The notes beneath the pieces were generated by a model. That model searched no databases. It was not told the DNA's origin and saw only the letters and a list, made by a program, of their open reading frames with translations. The position numbers were made by a program, and so were the translations under genes. A stretch of DNA of 64,000 nucleotides, taken from positions 372,001 to 436,000 of the forward strand of contig OZ020611.1 of assembly GCA_963971575.1 (NCBI GenBank), read 5' to 3'. Below, in pieces: positions 30,801-42,800 of the stretch (position 1 is the first letter of the stretch; the number at the start of each line of letters is the position of its first letter). The DNA is from Liopterus haemorrhoidalis (lineage: Eukaryota; Arthropoda; Insecta; Coleoptera; Dytiscidae).

Positions 30801-33680
30801 ACATGTATCTCAAAAACTAAAAGAGATAGGGACCTGCGGTTGGAATTTTTGAAGTTCTAAGGTCCGATATATGGTAAAGGCATATTTTAAAACATATTTT
30901 AAACAAAAAAAAATTTTGAAAAATTTTGAAATTTTTGTAGTGTAATTTAATTTTTCAAAAAATTATATCTCAATAACGGTAAAAGATAGGGACCTCTGGT
31001 TTAAATTTTTGAGTTCCTCAAGTCCATTTTAGTCGAAGGAAATTGGGGCCTTAATAACAAAACTTATACAAAAGCATGTATCATTAAACAAAACCCTTAA
31101 AAATGGCAAAAAGTCGAAAAATCGTAAGGGGGACCCCTTCGATAAGAAATCTCGAATTTTTACAAAAAAAAATATTTCGGATTTTTCTCAAAATTGATAC
31201 ACATTGGGCCGTAGATCACAAAAATAAGGTTGATTTTGGATTTTGGCCAACTGTTTTTGAGTAAATCGGAAAAAAAGTACCTAAAATTGACTATATCGGA
31301 AAATAGTACCTAAAATTGACTATAACTCAAAAACTAAGGCCTCTTGATTTTTTTAAATATTTTTTTATTAATACTCACCCCAAAATTACCTAACGGCCAT
31401 ATTTTGGACTGTATTAGGAAAACTTTTTTTTTTCAAAAAAATTAACAGAGAGTATATGAACATGTATCTCAAAAACTAAAAGAGATAGGGACCTGCGGTT
31501 GGAATTTTTGAAGTTTTAAGGTCCGATATATGGTAAAGGCACATTTTAAAATATATTTTAAACAAAAAAAAATTTTGAAAAATTTTGAAATTTTTGTAGT
31601 GTAATTTAATTTTTCAAAAAATTATATCTCAATAACGGTAAAAGATAGGGACCTCTGGTTTAAATTTTTGAGTTCCTCAAGTCCATTTTAGTCGAAGGAA
31701 ATTGGAGCCTTAATAACAAAACTTATACAAAAGCATGTATCATTAAACAAAACCCTTAAAAATGGCAAAAAGTCGAAAAATCGTAAGGGGGACCCCTTCG
31801 ATAAGAAATCTCGAATTTTTACAAAAAAAAATATTTCGGATTTTTCTCAAAATTGATACACATTGGGCCGTAGATCACAAAAATAAGGTTCATTTTGGAT
31901 TTTGGCCAACTGTTTTTGAGTAAATCGGAAAAAAAGTACCTAAATTTGACTATATCGGAAAATAGTACCTAAAATTGACTATTACTCAAAAACTAAGGCC
32001 TCTTGATTTTTTTAAATATTTTTTTATGAATCCTCACCCCAAAATTACCTAACGGCCATATTTTGGACTGTATTAGGAAAACTTTTTTTTTTCAAAAAAA
32101 TTAATAGAGAGTATATGAACATGTATCTCAAAAACTAAAAGAGATAGGGACCTGCGGTTGGAATTTTTGAAGTTTTAAGGTCCGATATATGGTAAAAGCA
32201 CATTTTAAAACAAATTTTAAACAAAAAAAAATTTTGAAAAATTTTGAAATTTTTGTAATAGAATTTAATTTTTCAAAAAATTATATCTCAATAACGGTAA
32301 AAGATAGGGACCTCTGGTTTCAATTTTTGAGTTCCTCAAGTCCATTTTAGTCGAAGGAAATTGGGGCCTTAATAACAAAACTTTTACAAAAGCTTGTATC
32401 ATTAAACAAAACCCTTAAAAATGGCAAAAAATCGAAAAATCGTAAGGGGGACCCCTTCGATAAGAAATCTCGAATTTTTACAAAAAAAAATATTTCGGAT
32501 TTTTCTCAAAATTGATACACATTGGGCCGTAGATCACAAAAATAAGGTTCATTTTGGATTTTGGATAACTGTTTTTGAGCAAATCGGAAAAAAAGTACCT
32601 AAAATTGACTATATCGGAAAATAGTACCTAAAATTGACTATAACTCAAAAACTAAGGCCTCTTGATTTTTTTAAATATTTTTTTATTAATCCTCACCCCA
32701 AAATTACCTAACGGCCATATTTTGGACTGTATTAGGAAAACTTTTTTTTTCAAAAAAATTAACAGAGAGTATATGAACATGTATCTCAAAAACTAAAAGA
32801 GATAGGGACCTGCGGTTGGAATTTTTGAAGTTTTAAGGTCCGATATATGGTAAAGGCACATTTTAAAACATATTTTAAACAAAAAAAAATTTTGAAAAAT
32901 TTTGAAATTTTTGTAGTGTAATTTAATTTTTCAAAAAATTATATCTCAATAACGGTAAAAGATAGGGACCTCTGGTTTAAATTTTTGAGTTCCTCAAGTC
33001 CATTTTAGTCGAAGGAAATTGGGGCCTTAATAACAAAACTTATACAAAAGCATGTATCACTAAACAAAACCCTTAAAAATGGCAAAAAGTCGAAAAATCG
33101 TAAGGGGGACCCCTTCGATAAGAAATCTCGAATTTTTCCAAAAAAAAATATTTCGGATTTTTCTCAAAATTGATACACATTGGGCCGTAGATCACAAAAA
33201 TAAGGTTCATTTTGGATTTTGGCCAACTATTTTTGAGTAAATCGGAAAAAAAGTACCTAAAATTGACTATATCGGAAAATAGTACCTAAAATTGACTATA
33301 ACTCAAAAACTAAGGCCTCTTGATTTTTTTAAATATTTTTTTATTAATACTCACCCCAAAATTACCTAACGGCCATATTTTGGACTGTATTAGGAATACT
33401 TTTTTTTTTCAAAAAAATTAACAGAGAGTATATGAACATGTATCTCAAAAACTAAAAGAGATAGGGACCTGCGGTTGGAATTTTTGAAGTTTTATGGTCC
33501 GATATATGGTAAAGGCACATTTTAAAACATATTTTAAACAAAAAAAAATTTTGAAAAATTTTGAAATTTTTGTAGTGTAATTTAATTTTTCAAAAAATTA
33601 TATCTCAATAACGGTAAAAGATAGGGACCTCTGGTTTAAATTTTTGAGTTCCTCAAGTCCATTTTAGTCAAAAAAAATTG
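27811..33680 (+). repeat. 659-bp satellite array 4
   Basis: It starts mid-monomer with a 174-bp deletion near 27989 (gaaatggc joined to tataattgactatatcgg). Monomer starts are 28016, 28673, 29331, 29990, 30649, 31308, 31967, 32626 and 33284: eight complete units of 657-659 bp. Marker units in order are a 4-G gtaaggggacc (28673 unit), ggagttttctc (29331 unit), aatcaacag (30649 unit), the aaaagcttg type (31967) and ggaatac plus ttatggtcc (33284). Unlike the other arrays, it reaches the next composite without the hairpin and diverged boundary monomer. Confidence 0.96.
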
Positions 33681-33934
33681 CCCGTACCCGACAAAATTTT
33701 AAGTTTGGCCCGAATAAACCTCGTTGAAAAAATATTATGATACAAAAATTGCTTACAATTTGTAATAATTATGAAACTAGAAATTAAAAAATATATATAT
33801 ATTTTTTAACGAAGGTTTAAAAATATATTATTTAAAGGTATTATTGTTCTTATCCGGCCCGAGCCCGAATATAATACATGTCTGTCGGCACGAACCCGGC
33901 CCTCGGGTAAAGCCCGAGCCCGTGCAGACCTCTA
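33681..33934 (-). mobile_element. hAT-like terminal fragment A, copy 4
   Basis: Equivalent to 3490-3743. Confidence 0.35.
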
Positions 33935-33935
33935 A

Positions 33936-34195
33936 CATCCATTGCTCAACTTCACAGCGCTATGATTCATCATAGTACATCCATTGCTCACCTTCACAGC
34001 GCTAGGCTTCATCGTAGTACATCCATTGCTCACCTTCACAGCGCTAGGCTTCATCATAGTACATCCATTGCTCACCTTCACAGCGCTAGGCTTCATCGTA
34101 GTACATCCTCTGCCCACCTTCACAGCGCTGTGATTCATCGTAGTACATCCTCTGCTCTCCTTCACAGCGCTGTGATTCATCGTAGTACATCCATT
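33936..34195. repeat. 42-bp minisatellite, 6 units, copy 4
   Basis: Same units and order as copy 1. Confidence 0.95.
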
Positions 34196-34225
34196 TGACA
34201 ACTGACAATAACTGAAGCGCCTCTA

Positions 34226-34959
34226 CATACATAAAGTTAAAGCCTGCGCAAAATGATAGGTTAATTAACTTTTTTTTTTTTTTCTTTCTAGATATTCCTT
34301 GTATGAAAAATGTTTTGAAACAAAATGCTGTGCCATCTTTGAATCTGGCAAGTTGTACAAAAATTGTGAAACAGAGGAGAATAATAGAAAAGAAGGTTAC
34401 ACATGAGGATCTTGCAAACTATGCTGCTGATTAGCTGACGAGCAAGTGGCTGGACCAAGCTCAATACTTGATGAACAGGTGAAGGTGATTCACACGTGAG
34501 AACTTGATGATTTGGAAACTGCAGGGATCTTGCTATCCTTGAGTCGTGCAGTAGTAGAAGTTACGGAAGATAAACATACTGCACGCAAAGATATCGCAGT
34601 GCAAGTTTCCAGCGGAAGTGATACATGCGACAACCGTATCACTTGCAATTAATTAATGATACACAAATTAATACGGGACCGGATTACAGAGTCGTAAATT
34701 ATTAGAATTTCTTGTGGGCAAATTAACTTTCTTTCATAAAAAAGATTGAATTTCCCAACATATAACATTGACGGATAAGGTTGTGTTAACGCTAATGAAA
34801 TTAAAACAAGCCTTGAGCTATTCAATGTTGGCTGTATTGTTTAAAATTTCCGCAGTTTCCTGTCGTCGTATATTCCAAACAATTATACAGGAACTGGCGA
34901 AAATATTAAAACATTGTGTGTACTTACCATGTAAAAATGAGATTCTTCAATATTTATAG
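34226..34959 (+). pseudogene. THAP transposase pseudogene, copy 4, first exon deleted
   Basis: It retains the intron's 3' end (acceptor ending at 34291), the AVPSLNL exon and the HTH segment (34768-34959). The zinc-binding CCVYLC, FHRVP, W and CSRHF parts are gone. Other lesions match copy 1. Confidence 0.8.
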
Positions 34960-35016
34960 GCATATTAATTTAATTTTATAGGCATAATTATTATTTAAAT
35001 GGAGAAAAATGTTAAT

Positions 35017-35145
35017 GGGGGTTGTTCGTAGTCATTTCCGATGGTTTGTTATTATCAAACACAAGCACAGAATAATTTTAACTGACTCACATGAAGCGTT
35101 TCGGCTGATGATAATAAACCATTGGAAATGACTACGAACAGACCC
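35017..35145. repeat. 129-bp foldback, copy 4
   Basis: Same inverted arms as 5184-5312. Confidence 0.7.
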
Positions 35146-35226
35146 AATTTTATTCTTTTGTGATTGTTGTAAGTAATTATCTATAACTTATAGCTATATT
35201 TTTGTAAAGTTATGTAGTTATTATTA

Positions 35227-35391
35227 CATATTTACAATATATTACAGTTTTATTATAAAATGTAATATATTGTAAATTAAATTGTATGTTATGTAATTTG
35301 GATTGTTTTGTATTGTTTTGGTTATTTTATTTCTATTTGTAATGGCTAATGCCCTGAACGCCGCAAGGCCTAGGGACAAATAAAGAATATA
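35227..35391 (+). mobile_element. 5'-truncated retroposon, copy 4
   Basis: 16-bp direct repeats at 35211-35226 and 35392-35407. Nothing recognised at 35408-35669. Confidence 0.75.
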
Positions 35392-35672
35392 TATGTAGTT
35401 ATTATTAAAATTAATATAATTTTATTTAATATTCACAATAATCAGGAAATTTTAAAACCTTTCTCCCCACTTAACTACTATTTACGTTTGGCTAAACAGT
35501 CAATATGCAAAATGAAGTAATTTTTTCATATCTAGTAATTGAATATGTCAAATATGTAGTTATTATTTATTCAGAATATTATATGTAGGTAATATGTGAA
35601 AAAAAATCACAAAAACAAATCTTTTCAAAACATTTATTATACAGTTAACATATAACAACTAAATTTATATTA

Positions 35673-36417
35673 TCTGTCTCAATTTGTAATACGAAACTAA
35701 GAGGAAATTTTCATTTTTTATGTTGTCTATTTAAAATATCATCTTAGGGTGGTACTGCTGAAATGGCACCTTTCAAAACATTTGACAATTCATATTTGAC
35801 ATTAAATTATATGTCAATTTATTTTTTTAATTGAAAAGTATTTTTATACAAGCAAAATAAGAACATAACATCAGAAAATATGCATAAGAGACAACAATTA
35901 GATAAATATACAAAAAAAACACATATATAACGCTTATGGAAAACTTTTAGAAAAAAATGGAACAAAATTAAAAAGAAGCGAAATTATAGACCTTGTGGCA
36001 GATATTTTTTCAGTAAATCTTGGTGTCCTTTTTGTTGTGAAATATCAAATAATTTACCCATTTCAATTTCTTTAGATTTCTGAAGGAGAAGTAAGAAAAA
36101 TTTTAAATGAAGGTGCAGAAAATTTAAGACCGACGAACATGGGAAGAGGTAATAATAAGAAAACAGATAGAACCACAGACTACATGTTTCGGAAAGATTT
36201 TAAGAGAAAAATTTGGGATTTACATTCAAAAAATGATTTTTTTTTTTTTAAATATGTTATTAAATTTTGAAAAACAAGAATTATCGCGATATGATGAAAC
36301 TTAACCATACTTTTAAAAGCCAGATTTACAAGTTCACATGATTCTACAAAAGTCTATTTACACCACAACAGTCACTAAAGTAACCAGATCTAGTTTCGTA
36401 TTACAAATTGAGACAGA
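35673..36417 (+). mobile_element. TIR element, copy 4
   Basis: 27-bp inverted repeats at 35673-35699 and 36391-36417, TTA at 35670-35672 and 36418-36420. It encloses the HTH remnant. Confidence 0.8.
35880..36270 (+). pseudogene. HTH transposase-like remnant, copy 4
   Basis: The ATG at 35880, an 8-A frame break, the same intron and ISEGEVRKIL exon. A longer T run (13) moves the stop to a TGA at 36268-36270. Confidence 0.6.
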
Positions 36418-36550
36418 TTATACTTACAGTGTGCCATCACAAAGTACTTGTATTAAATACATTCGAGCAGCAGAGTAGAAATAACTTGGCCCAATATTTT
36501 CTAACAGAGATATTATTTATCATTACCATGGAAAAGTTACATATAAGTAC

Positions 36551-36839
36551 TAGTGGTGTCAGAAATCGATTTTGACGGAACCGGAACTGGTTCCAAAAAA
36601 AAAACCGGTTTCGGGTTTACCCGGTTTTTGAACCGGGTATCCGAAACAGGGTAATCGGAACCAGGTACCCGGGACCGGATATCCGGAACCGGGTATCGTA
36701 CGGATTTGTTATATACATTTTCAATTTTGAATAGAAAAAAAAAATAGTAATCGTTTCTTTATTTTAATTCTAAACAACTTCTTTATAATATATATTTTTG
36801 ATATGCCTGGATATAGTTGTAATCTATATCCAGGCCCGG
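36551..36839 (+). mobile_element. hAT-like terminal fragment B, copy 4
   Basis: It starts tagtggtgtcag. The 12-bp hairpin is at 36805-36835. One private change gives ccaggtaccc for ccgggtaccc. Confidence 0.35.
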
Positions 36840-39800
36840 ATTTTTTTGTAATAGAATTTAATTTTTCAAAAAATTATATCTCAATAACGGTAAAAGATAG
36901 GGACCTCTGGTTTAAATTTTTGAGTTCCTCAAGTCCATTTTAGTCGAAGGATATTAGGGCCTTAATAACCAAACTTATACAAAAGCATGTATCATTAAAC
37001 AAAACCCTTAGAAATGGCTATAATTGACTATATCGGAAAATAGTACCTAAAATTGACTATAACTCAAAAACTAAGGCCTCTTGATTTTTTTAAATATTTT
37101 TTTATTAATACTCACCCCAAAATTACCTAACGGCCATATTTTGGACTGTATTAGGAAAACTTTTTTTTTTCAAAAAAATTAACAGAGTATATGAACATGT
37201 ATCTCAAAAACTAAAAGAGATAGGGACCTGCGGTTGGAATTTTTGAAGTTTTAAAGTCCGATATATGGTAAAGGCACATTTTAAAACATATTTTAAACAA
37301 AAAAAAATTTTGAAAAATTTTGAAATTTTTGTAGTGTAATTTAATTTTTCAAAAAATTATATCTCAATAACGGTAAAAGATAGGGACCTCTGGTTTAAAT
37401 TTTTGAGTTCCTCAAGTCCATTTTAGTCGAAGGAAATTGGGGCCTTAATAACAAAACTTATACAAAAGCATGTATCATTAAACAAAACCCTTAAAAATGG
37501 CAAAAAGTCGAAAAATCGTAAGGGGGACCCCTTCGATAAGAAATCTCGAATTTTTACAAAAAAAAATATTTCGGATTTTTCTCAAATTTGATACACATTG
37601 GGCCGTAGATCACAAAAATAAGGTTCATTTTGGATTTTGGCCAACTGTTTTTAAGTAAATCGGAAAAAAAGTACCTAAAATTGACTATATCGGAAAATAG
37701 TACCTAAAATTGACTATAACTCAAAAACTAAGGCCTCTTGATTTTTTTAAATATTTTTTTATTAATCCTCACCCCAAAATTACCTAACGGCCATATTTTG
37801 GACTGTATTAGGAAAACTTTTTTTTTTCAAAAAAATTAACAGAGTATATGAACATGTATCTCAAAAACTAAAAGAGATAGGGACCTGCGGTTGGAATTTT
37901 TGAAGTTTTAAGGTCCGATATATGGTAAAGGCACATTTTAAAACATATTTTAAACAAAAAAAATTTTTGAAAAATTTTGAAATTTTTGTAATGTAATTTA
38001 ATTTTTCCAAAAATTATATCTCAATAACGGTAAAAGATAGGGACCTCTGGTTTAAATTTTTGAGTTCCTCAAGTCCATTTTAGTCGAAGGAAATTGGGGC
38101 CTTAATAACCAAACTTATACAAAAGCATGTATCATTAAACAAAACCCTTAAAAATGGCAAAAAATCGAAAAATCGTAAGGGGACCCCTTCGATAAGAAAT
38201 CTCGAATTTTTACAAAAAAAAATATTTCGGATTTTTCTCAAAATTGATACACATTGGGCCGTAGATCACAAAAATAAGGTTCATTTTGGATTTTGGCCAA
38301 CTGTTTTTGAGTAAATCGGAAAAAAAGTACCTAAAATTGACTATATCGGAAAATAGTACCTAAAATTGACTATAACTCAAAAACTAAGGCCTCTTGATTT
38401 TTTTAAATATTTTTTTATTAATCCTCACCCCAAAATTACCTAACGGCCATATTTTGGACTGTATTAGGAAAACTTTTTTTTTTCAAAAAAATTAACAGAG
38501 AGTATATGAACATGTATCTCAAAAACTAAAAGAGATAGGGACCTGCGGTTGGAATTATTGAAGTTTTAAGGTCCGATATATGGTAAAGGCACATATTAAA
38601 ACATATTTTAAACAAAAAAAATTTTTGAAAAATTTTGAAATTTTTGTAATGTAATTTAATTTTTCAAAAAATTATATCTCAATAACGGTAAAAGATAGGG
38701 ACCTCTGGTTTAAATTTTTGAGTTCCTCAAGTCCATTTTAGTCGAAGGAAATTGGGGCCTTAATAACAAATCTTATACAAAAGCATGTATCATTAAACAA
38801 AACCCTTAAAAATGGCAAAAAGTCGAAAAATCGTAAGGGGGACCCCTTCGATAAGAAATCTCGAATTTTTACAAAAAAAAATATTTCGGAGTTTTCTCAA
38901 AATTGATACACATTGGGCCGTAGATCACAAAAATAAGGTTCATTTTGGATTTTGGCCAACTGTTTTTGAGTAAATCGGAAAAAAAGTACCTAAAATTGAC
39001 TATATCGGAAAATAGTACCTAAAATTGACTATAACTCAAAAACTAAGGCCTCTTGATTTTTTTAAATATTTTTTTATTAATCCTCACCCCAAAATTACCT
39101 AACGGCCATATTTTGGACTGTATTAGGAAAACTTTTTTTTTTCAAAAAAATTAACAGAGAGTATCTGAACATGTATCTCAAAAACTAAAAGAGATAGGGA
39201 CCTGCGGTTGAAATTTTTGAAGTTTTAAGGTCCGATATATGGTAAAGGCACATTTTAAAACATATTTTAAACAAAAAAAAATTTTGAAAAATTTGGAAAG
39301 TTTTGTAATGTAATTTAATTTTTCAAAAAATTATATCTCAATAACGGTAAAACATAGGGACCTCTGGTTTAAATTTTTGAGTTCCTCAAGTCTATTTTAG
39401 TCGAAGGAAATTGGGGCCTTAATAACCAAACTTATACAAAAGCATGTATCATTAAACAAAACCCTTAAAAATGGCAAAATATCGAAAAATCGTAAGGGGG
39501 ACCCCTTCGATAAGAAATCTCGAATTTTTACAAAAAAAAATATTTCGGATTTTTGTCAAAATTGATACACATTGGGCCGTAGATCACAAAAATAAGGTTC
39601 ATTTTGGATTTTGGATAACTGTTTTTGAGTAAATCGGAAAAAAGTACCTAAAATTGACTATATCGGAAAATAGTACCTAAAATTGACTATAACTCAAAAA
39701 CTAAGGCCTCTTGATTTTTTTAAATATTTTTTTATTAATCCTCACCCCAAAATTACCTAACGGCCATATTTTGGACTGTATTAGGAAAACTTTTTTTTTT

Positions 39801-42800
39801 CAAAAAAATCAACAGAGTATATGAACATGTATCTCAAAAACTAAAAGAGATAGGGACCTGCGGTTGGAATTTTTGAAGTTCTAAGGTCCGATATATGGTA
39901 AAGGCATATTTTAAAACATATTTTAAACAAAAAAAAATTTTGAAAAATTTTGAAATTTTTGTAGTGTAATTTAATTTTTCAAAAAATTATATCTCAATAA
40001 CGGTAAAAGATAGGGACCTCTGGTTTAAATTTTTGAGTTCCTCAAGTCCATTTTAGTCGAAGGAAATTGGGGCCTTAATAACAAAACTTATACAAAAGCA
40101 TGTATCATTAAACAAAACCCTTAAAAATGGCAAAAAGTCGAAAAATCGTAAGGGGGACCCCTTCGATAAGAAATCTCGAATTTTTACAAAAAAAAATATT
40201 TCGGATTTTTCTCAAAATTGATACACATTGGGCCGTAGATCACAAAAATAAGGTTGATTTTGGATTTTGGCCAACTGTTTTTGAGTAAATCGGAAAAAAA
40301 GTACCTAAAATTGACTATATCGGAAAATAGTACCTAAAATTGACTATAACTCAAAAACTAAGGCCTCTTGATTTTTTTAAATATTTTTTTATTAATACTC
40401 ACCCCAAAATTACCTAACGGCCATATTTTGGACTGTATTAGGAAAACTTTTTTTTTTCAAAAAAATTAACAGAGAGTATATGAACATGTATCTCAAAAAC
40501 TAAAAGAGATAGGGACCTGCGGTTGGAATTTTTGAAGTTTTAAGGTCCGATATATGGTAAAGGCACATTTTAAAATATATTTTAAACAAAAAAAAATTTT
40601 GAAAAATTTTGAAATTTTTGTAGTGTAATTTAATTTTTCAAAAAATTATATCTCAATAACGGTAAAAGATAGGGACCTCTGGTTTAAATTTTTGAGTTCC
40701 TCAAGTCCATTTTAGTCGAAGGAAATTGGGGCCTTAATAACAAAACTTATACAAAAGCATGTATCATTAAACAAAACCCTTAAAAATGGCAAAAAGTCGA
40801 AAAATCGTAAGGGGGACCCCTTCGATAAGAAATCTCGAATTTTTCCAAAAAAAAATATTTCGGATTTTTCTCAAAATTGATACACATTGGGCCGTAGATC
40901 ACAAAAATAAGGTTCATTTTGGATTTTGGATAACTGTTTTTGAGTAAATCGGAAAAAAAGTACCTAAAATTGACTATATCGGAAAATAGTACCTAAAATT
41001 GACTATAACTCAAAAACTAAGGCCTCTTGATTTTTTTAAATATTTTTTTATTAATCCTCACCCCAAAATTACCTAACGGCCATATTTTGGACTGTATTAG
41101 GAAAACTTTTTTTTTTCAAAAAAATCAACAGAGAGTATATGAACATGTATCTCAAAAACTAAAAGAGATAGGGACCTGCGGTTGGAATTTTTGAAGTTCT
41201 AAGGTCCGATATATGGTAAAGGCATATTTTAAAACATATTTTAAACAAAAAAAAATTTTGAAAAATTTTGAAATTTTTGTAGTGTAATTTAATTTTTCCA
41301 AAAATTATATCTCAATAACGGTAAAAGATAGGGACCTCTGGTTTAAATTTTTGAGTTCCTCAAGTCCATTTTAGTCGAAGGAAATTGGGGCCTTAATAAC
41401 AAAACTTATACAAAAGCATGTATCATTAAACAAAACCCTTAAAAATGGCAAAAAGTCGAAAAATCGTAAGGGGGACCCCTTCGATAAGAAATCTCGAATT
41501 TTTACAAAAAAAAATATTTCGGATTTTTCTCAAAATTGATACACATTGGGCCGTAGATCACAAAAATAAGGTTCATTTTGGATTTTGGCCAACTGTTTTT
41601 GAGTAAATCGGAAAAAAAGTACCTAAAATTGACTATATCGGAAAATAGTACCTAAAATTGACTATTACTCAAAAACTAAGGCCTCTTGATTTTTTTAAAT
41701 ATTTTTTTATGAATCCTCACCCCAAAATTACCTAACGGCCATATTTTGGACTGTATTAGGAAAACTTTTTTTTTTCAAAAAAATTAATAGAGAGTATATG
41801 AACATGTATCTCAAAAACTAAAAGAGATAGGGACCTGCGGTTGGAATTTTTGAAGTTTTAAGGTCCGATATATGGTAAAAGCACATTTTAAAACAAATTT
41901 TAAACAAAAAAAAATTTTGAAAAATTTTGAAATTTTTGTAATAGAATTTAATTTTTCAAAAAATTATATCTCAATAACGGTAAAAGATAGGGACCTCTGG
42001 TTTCAATTTTTGAGTTCCTCAAGTCCATTTTAGTCGAAGGAAATTGGGGCCTTAATAACAAAACTTTTACAAAAGCTTGTATCATTAAACAAAACCCTTA
42101 AAAATGGCAAAAAATCGAAAAATCGTAAGGGGGACCCCTTCGATAAGAAATCTCGAATTTTTACAAAAAAAAATATTTCGGATTTTTCTCAAAATTGATA
42201 CACATTGGGCCGTAGATCACAAAAATAAGGTTCATTTTGGATTTTGGATAACTGTTTTTGAGCAAATCGGAAAAAAAGTACCTAAAATTGACTATATCGG
42301 AAAATAGTACCTAAAATTGACTATAACTCAAAAACTAAGGCCTCTTGATTTTTTTAAATATTTTTTTATTAATCCTCACCCCAAAATTACCTAACGGCCA
42401 TATTTTGGGCTGTATTAGGAAAACTTTTTTTTTCAAAAAAATTAACAGAGAGTATATGAACATGTATCTCAAAAACTAAAAGAGATAGGGACCTGCGGTT
42501 GGAATTTTTGAAGTTTTAAGGTCCGATATATGGTAAAGGCACATTTTAAAACATATTTTAAACAAAAAAAAATTTTGAAAAATTTTGAAATTTTTGTAGT
42601 GTAATTTAATTTTTCAAAAAATTATATCTCAATAACGGTAAAAGATAGGGACCTCTGGTTTAAATTTTTGAGTTCCTCAAGTCCATTTTAGTCGAAGGAA
42701 ATTGGGGCCTTAATAACAAAACTTATACAAAAGCATGTATCATTAAACAAAACCCTTAAAAATGGCAAAAAGTCGAAAAATCGTAAGGGGGACCCCTTCG

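Larger units (their letters stand above)
33681..36839 (+). mobile_element. Composite transposon-debris insert, copy 4 (358-bp internal deletion)
   Basis: The order is as in copy 1, but sequence equivalent to 4035-4392 is missing. gcgcctcta joins directly to catacataaag at 34225/34226. The loss removes the THAP start codon, all of the first exon and the splice donor. The left flank is an ordinary array monomer (agtcaaaaaaaattg) without the usual boundary monomer. Confidence 0.93.
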
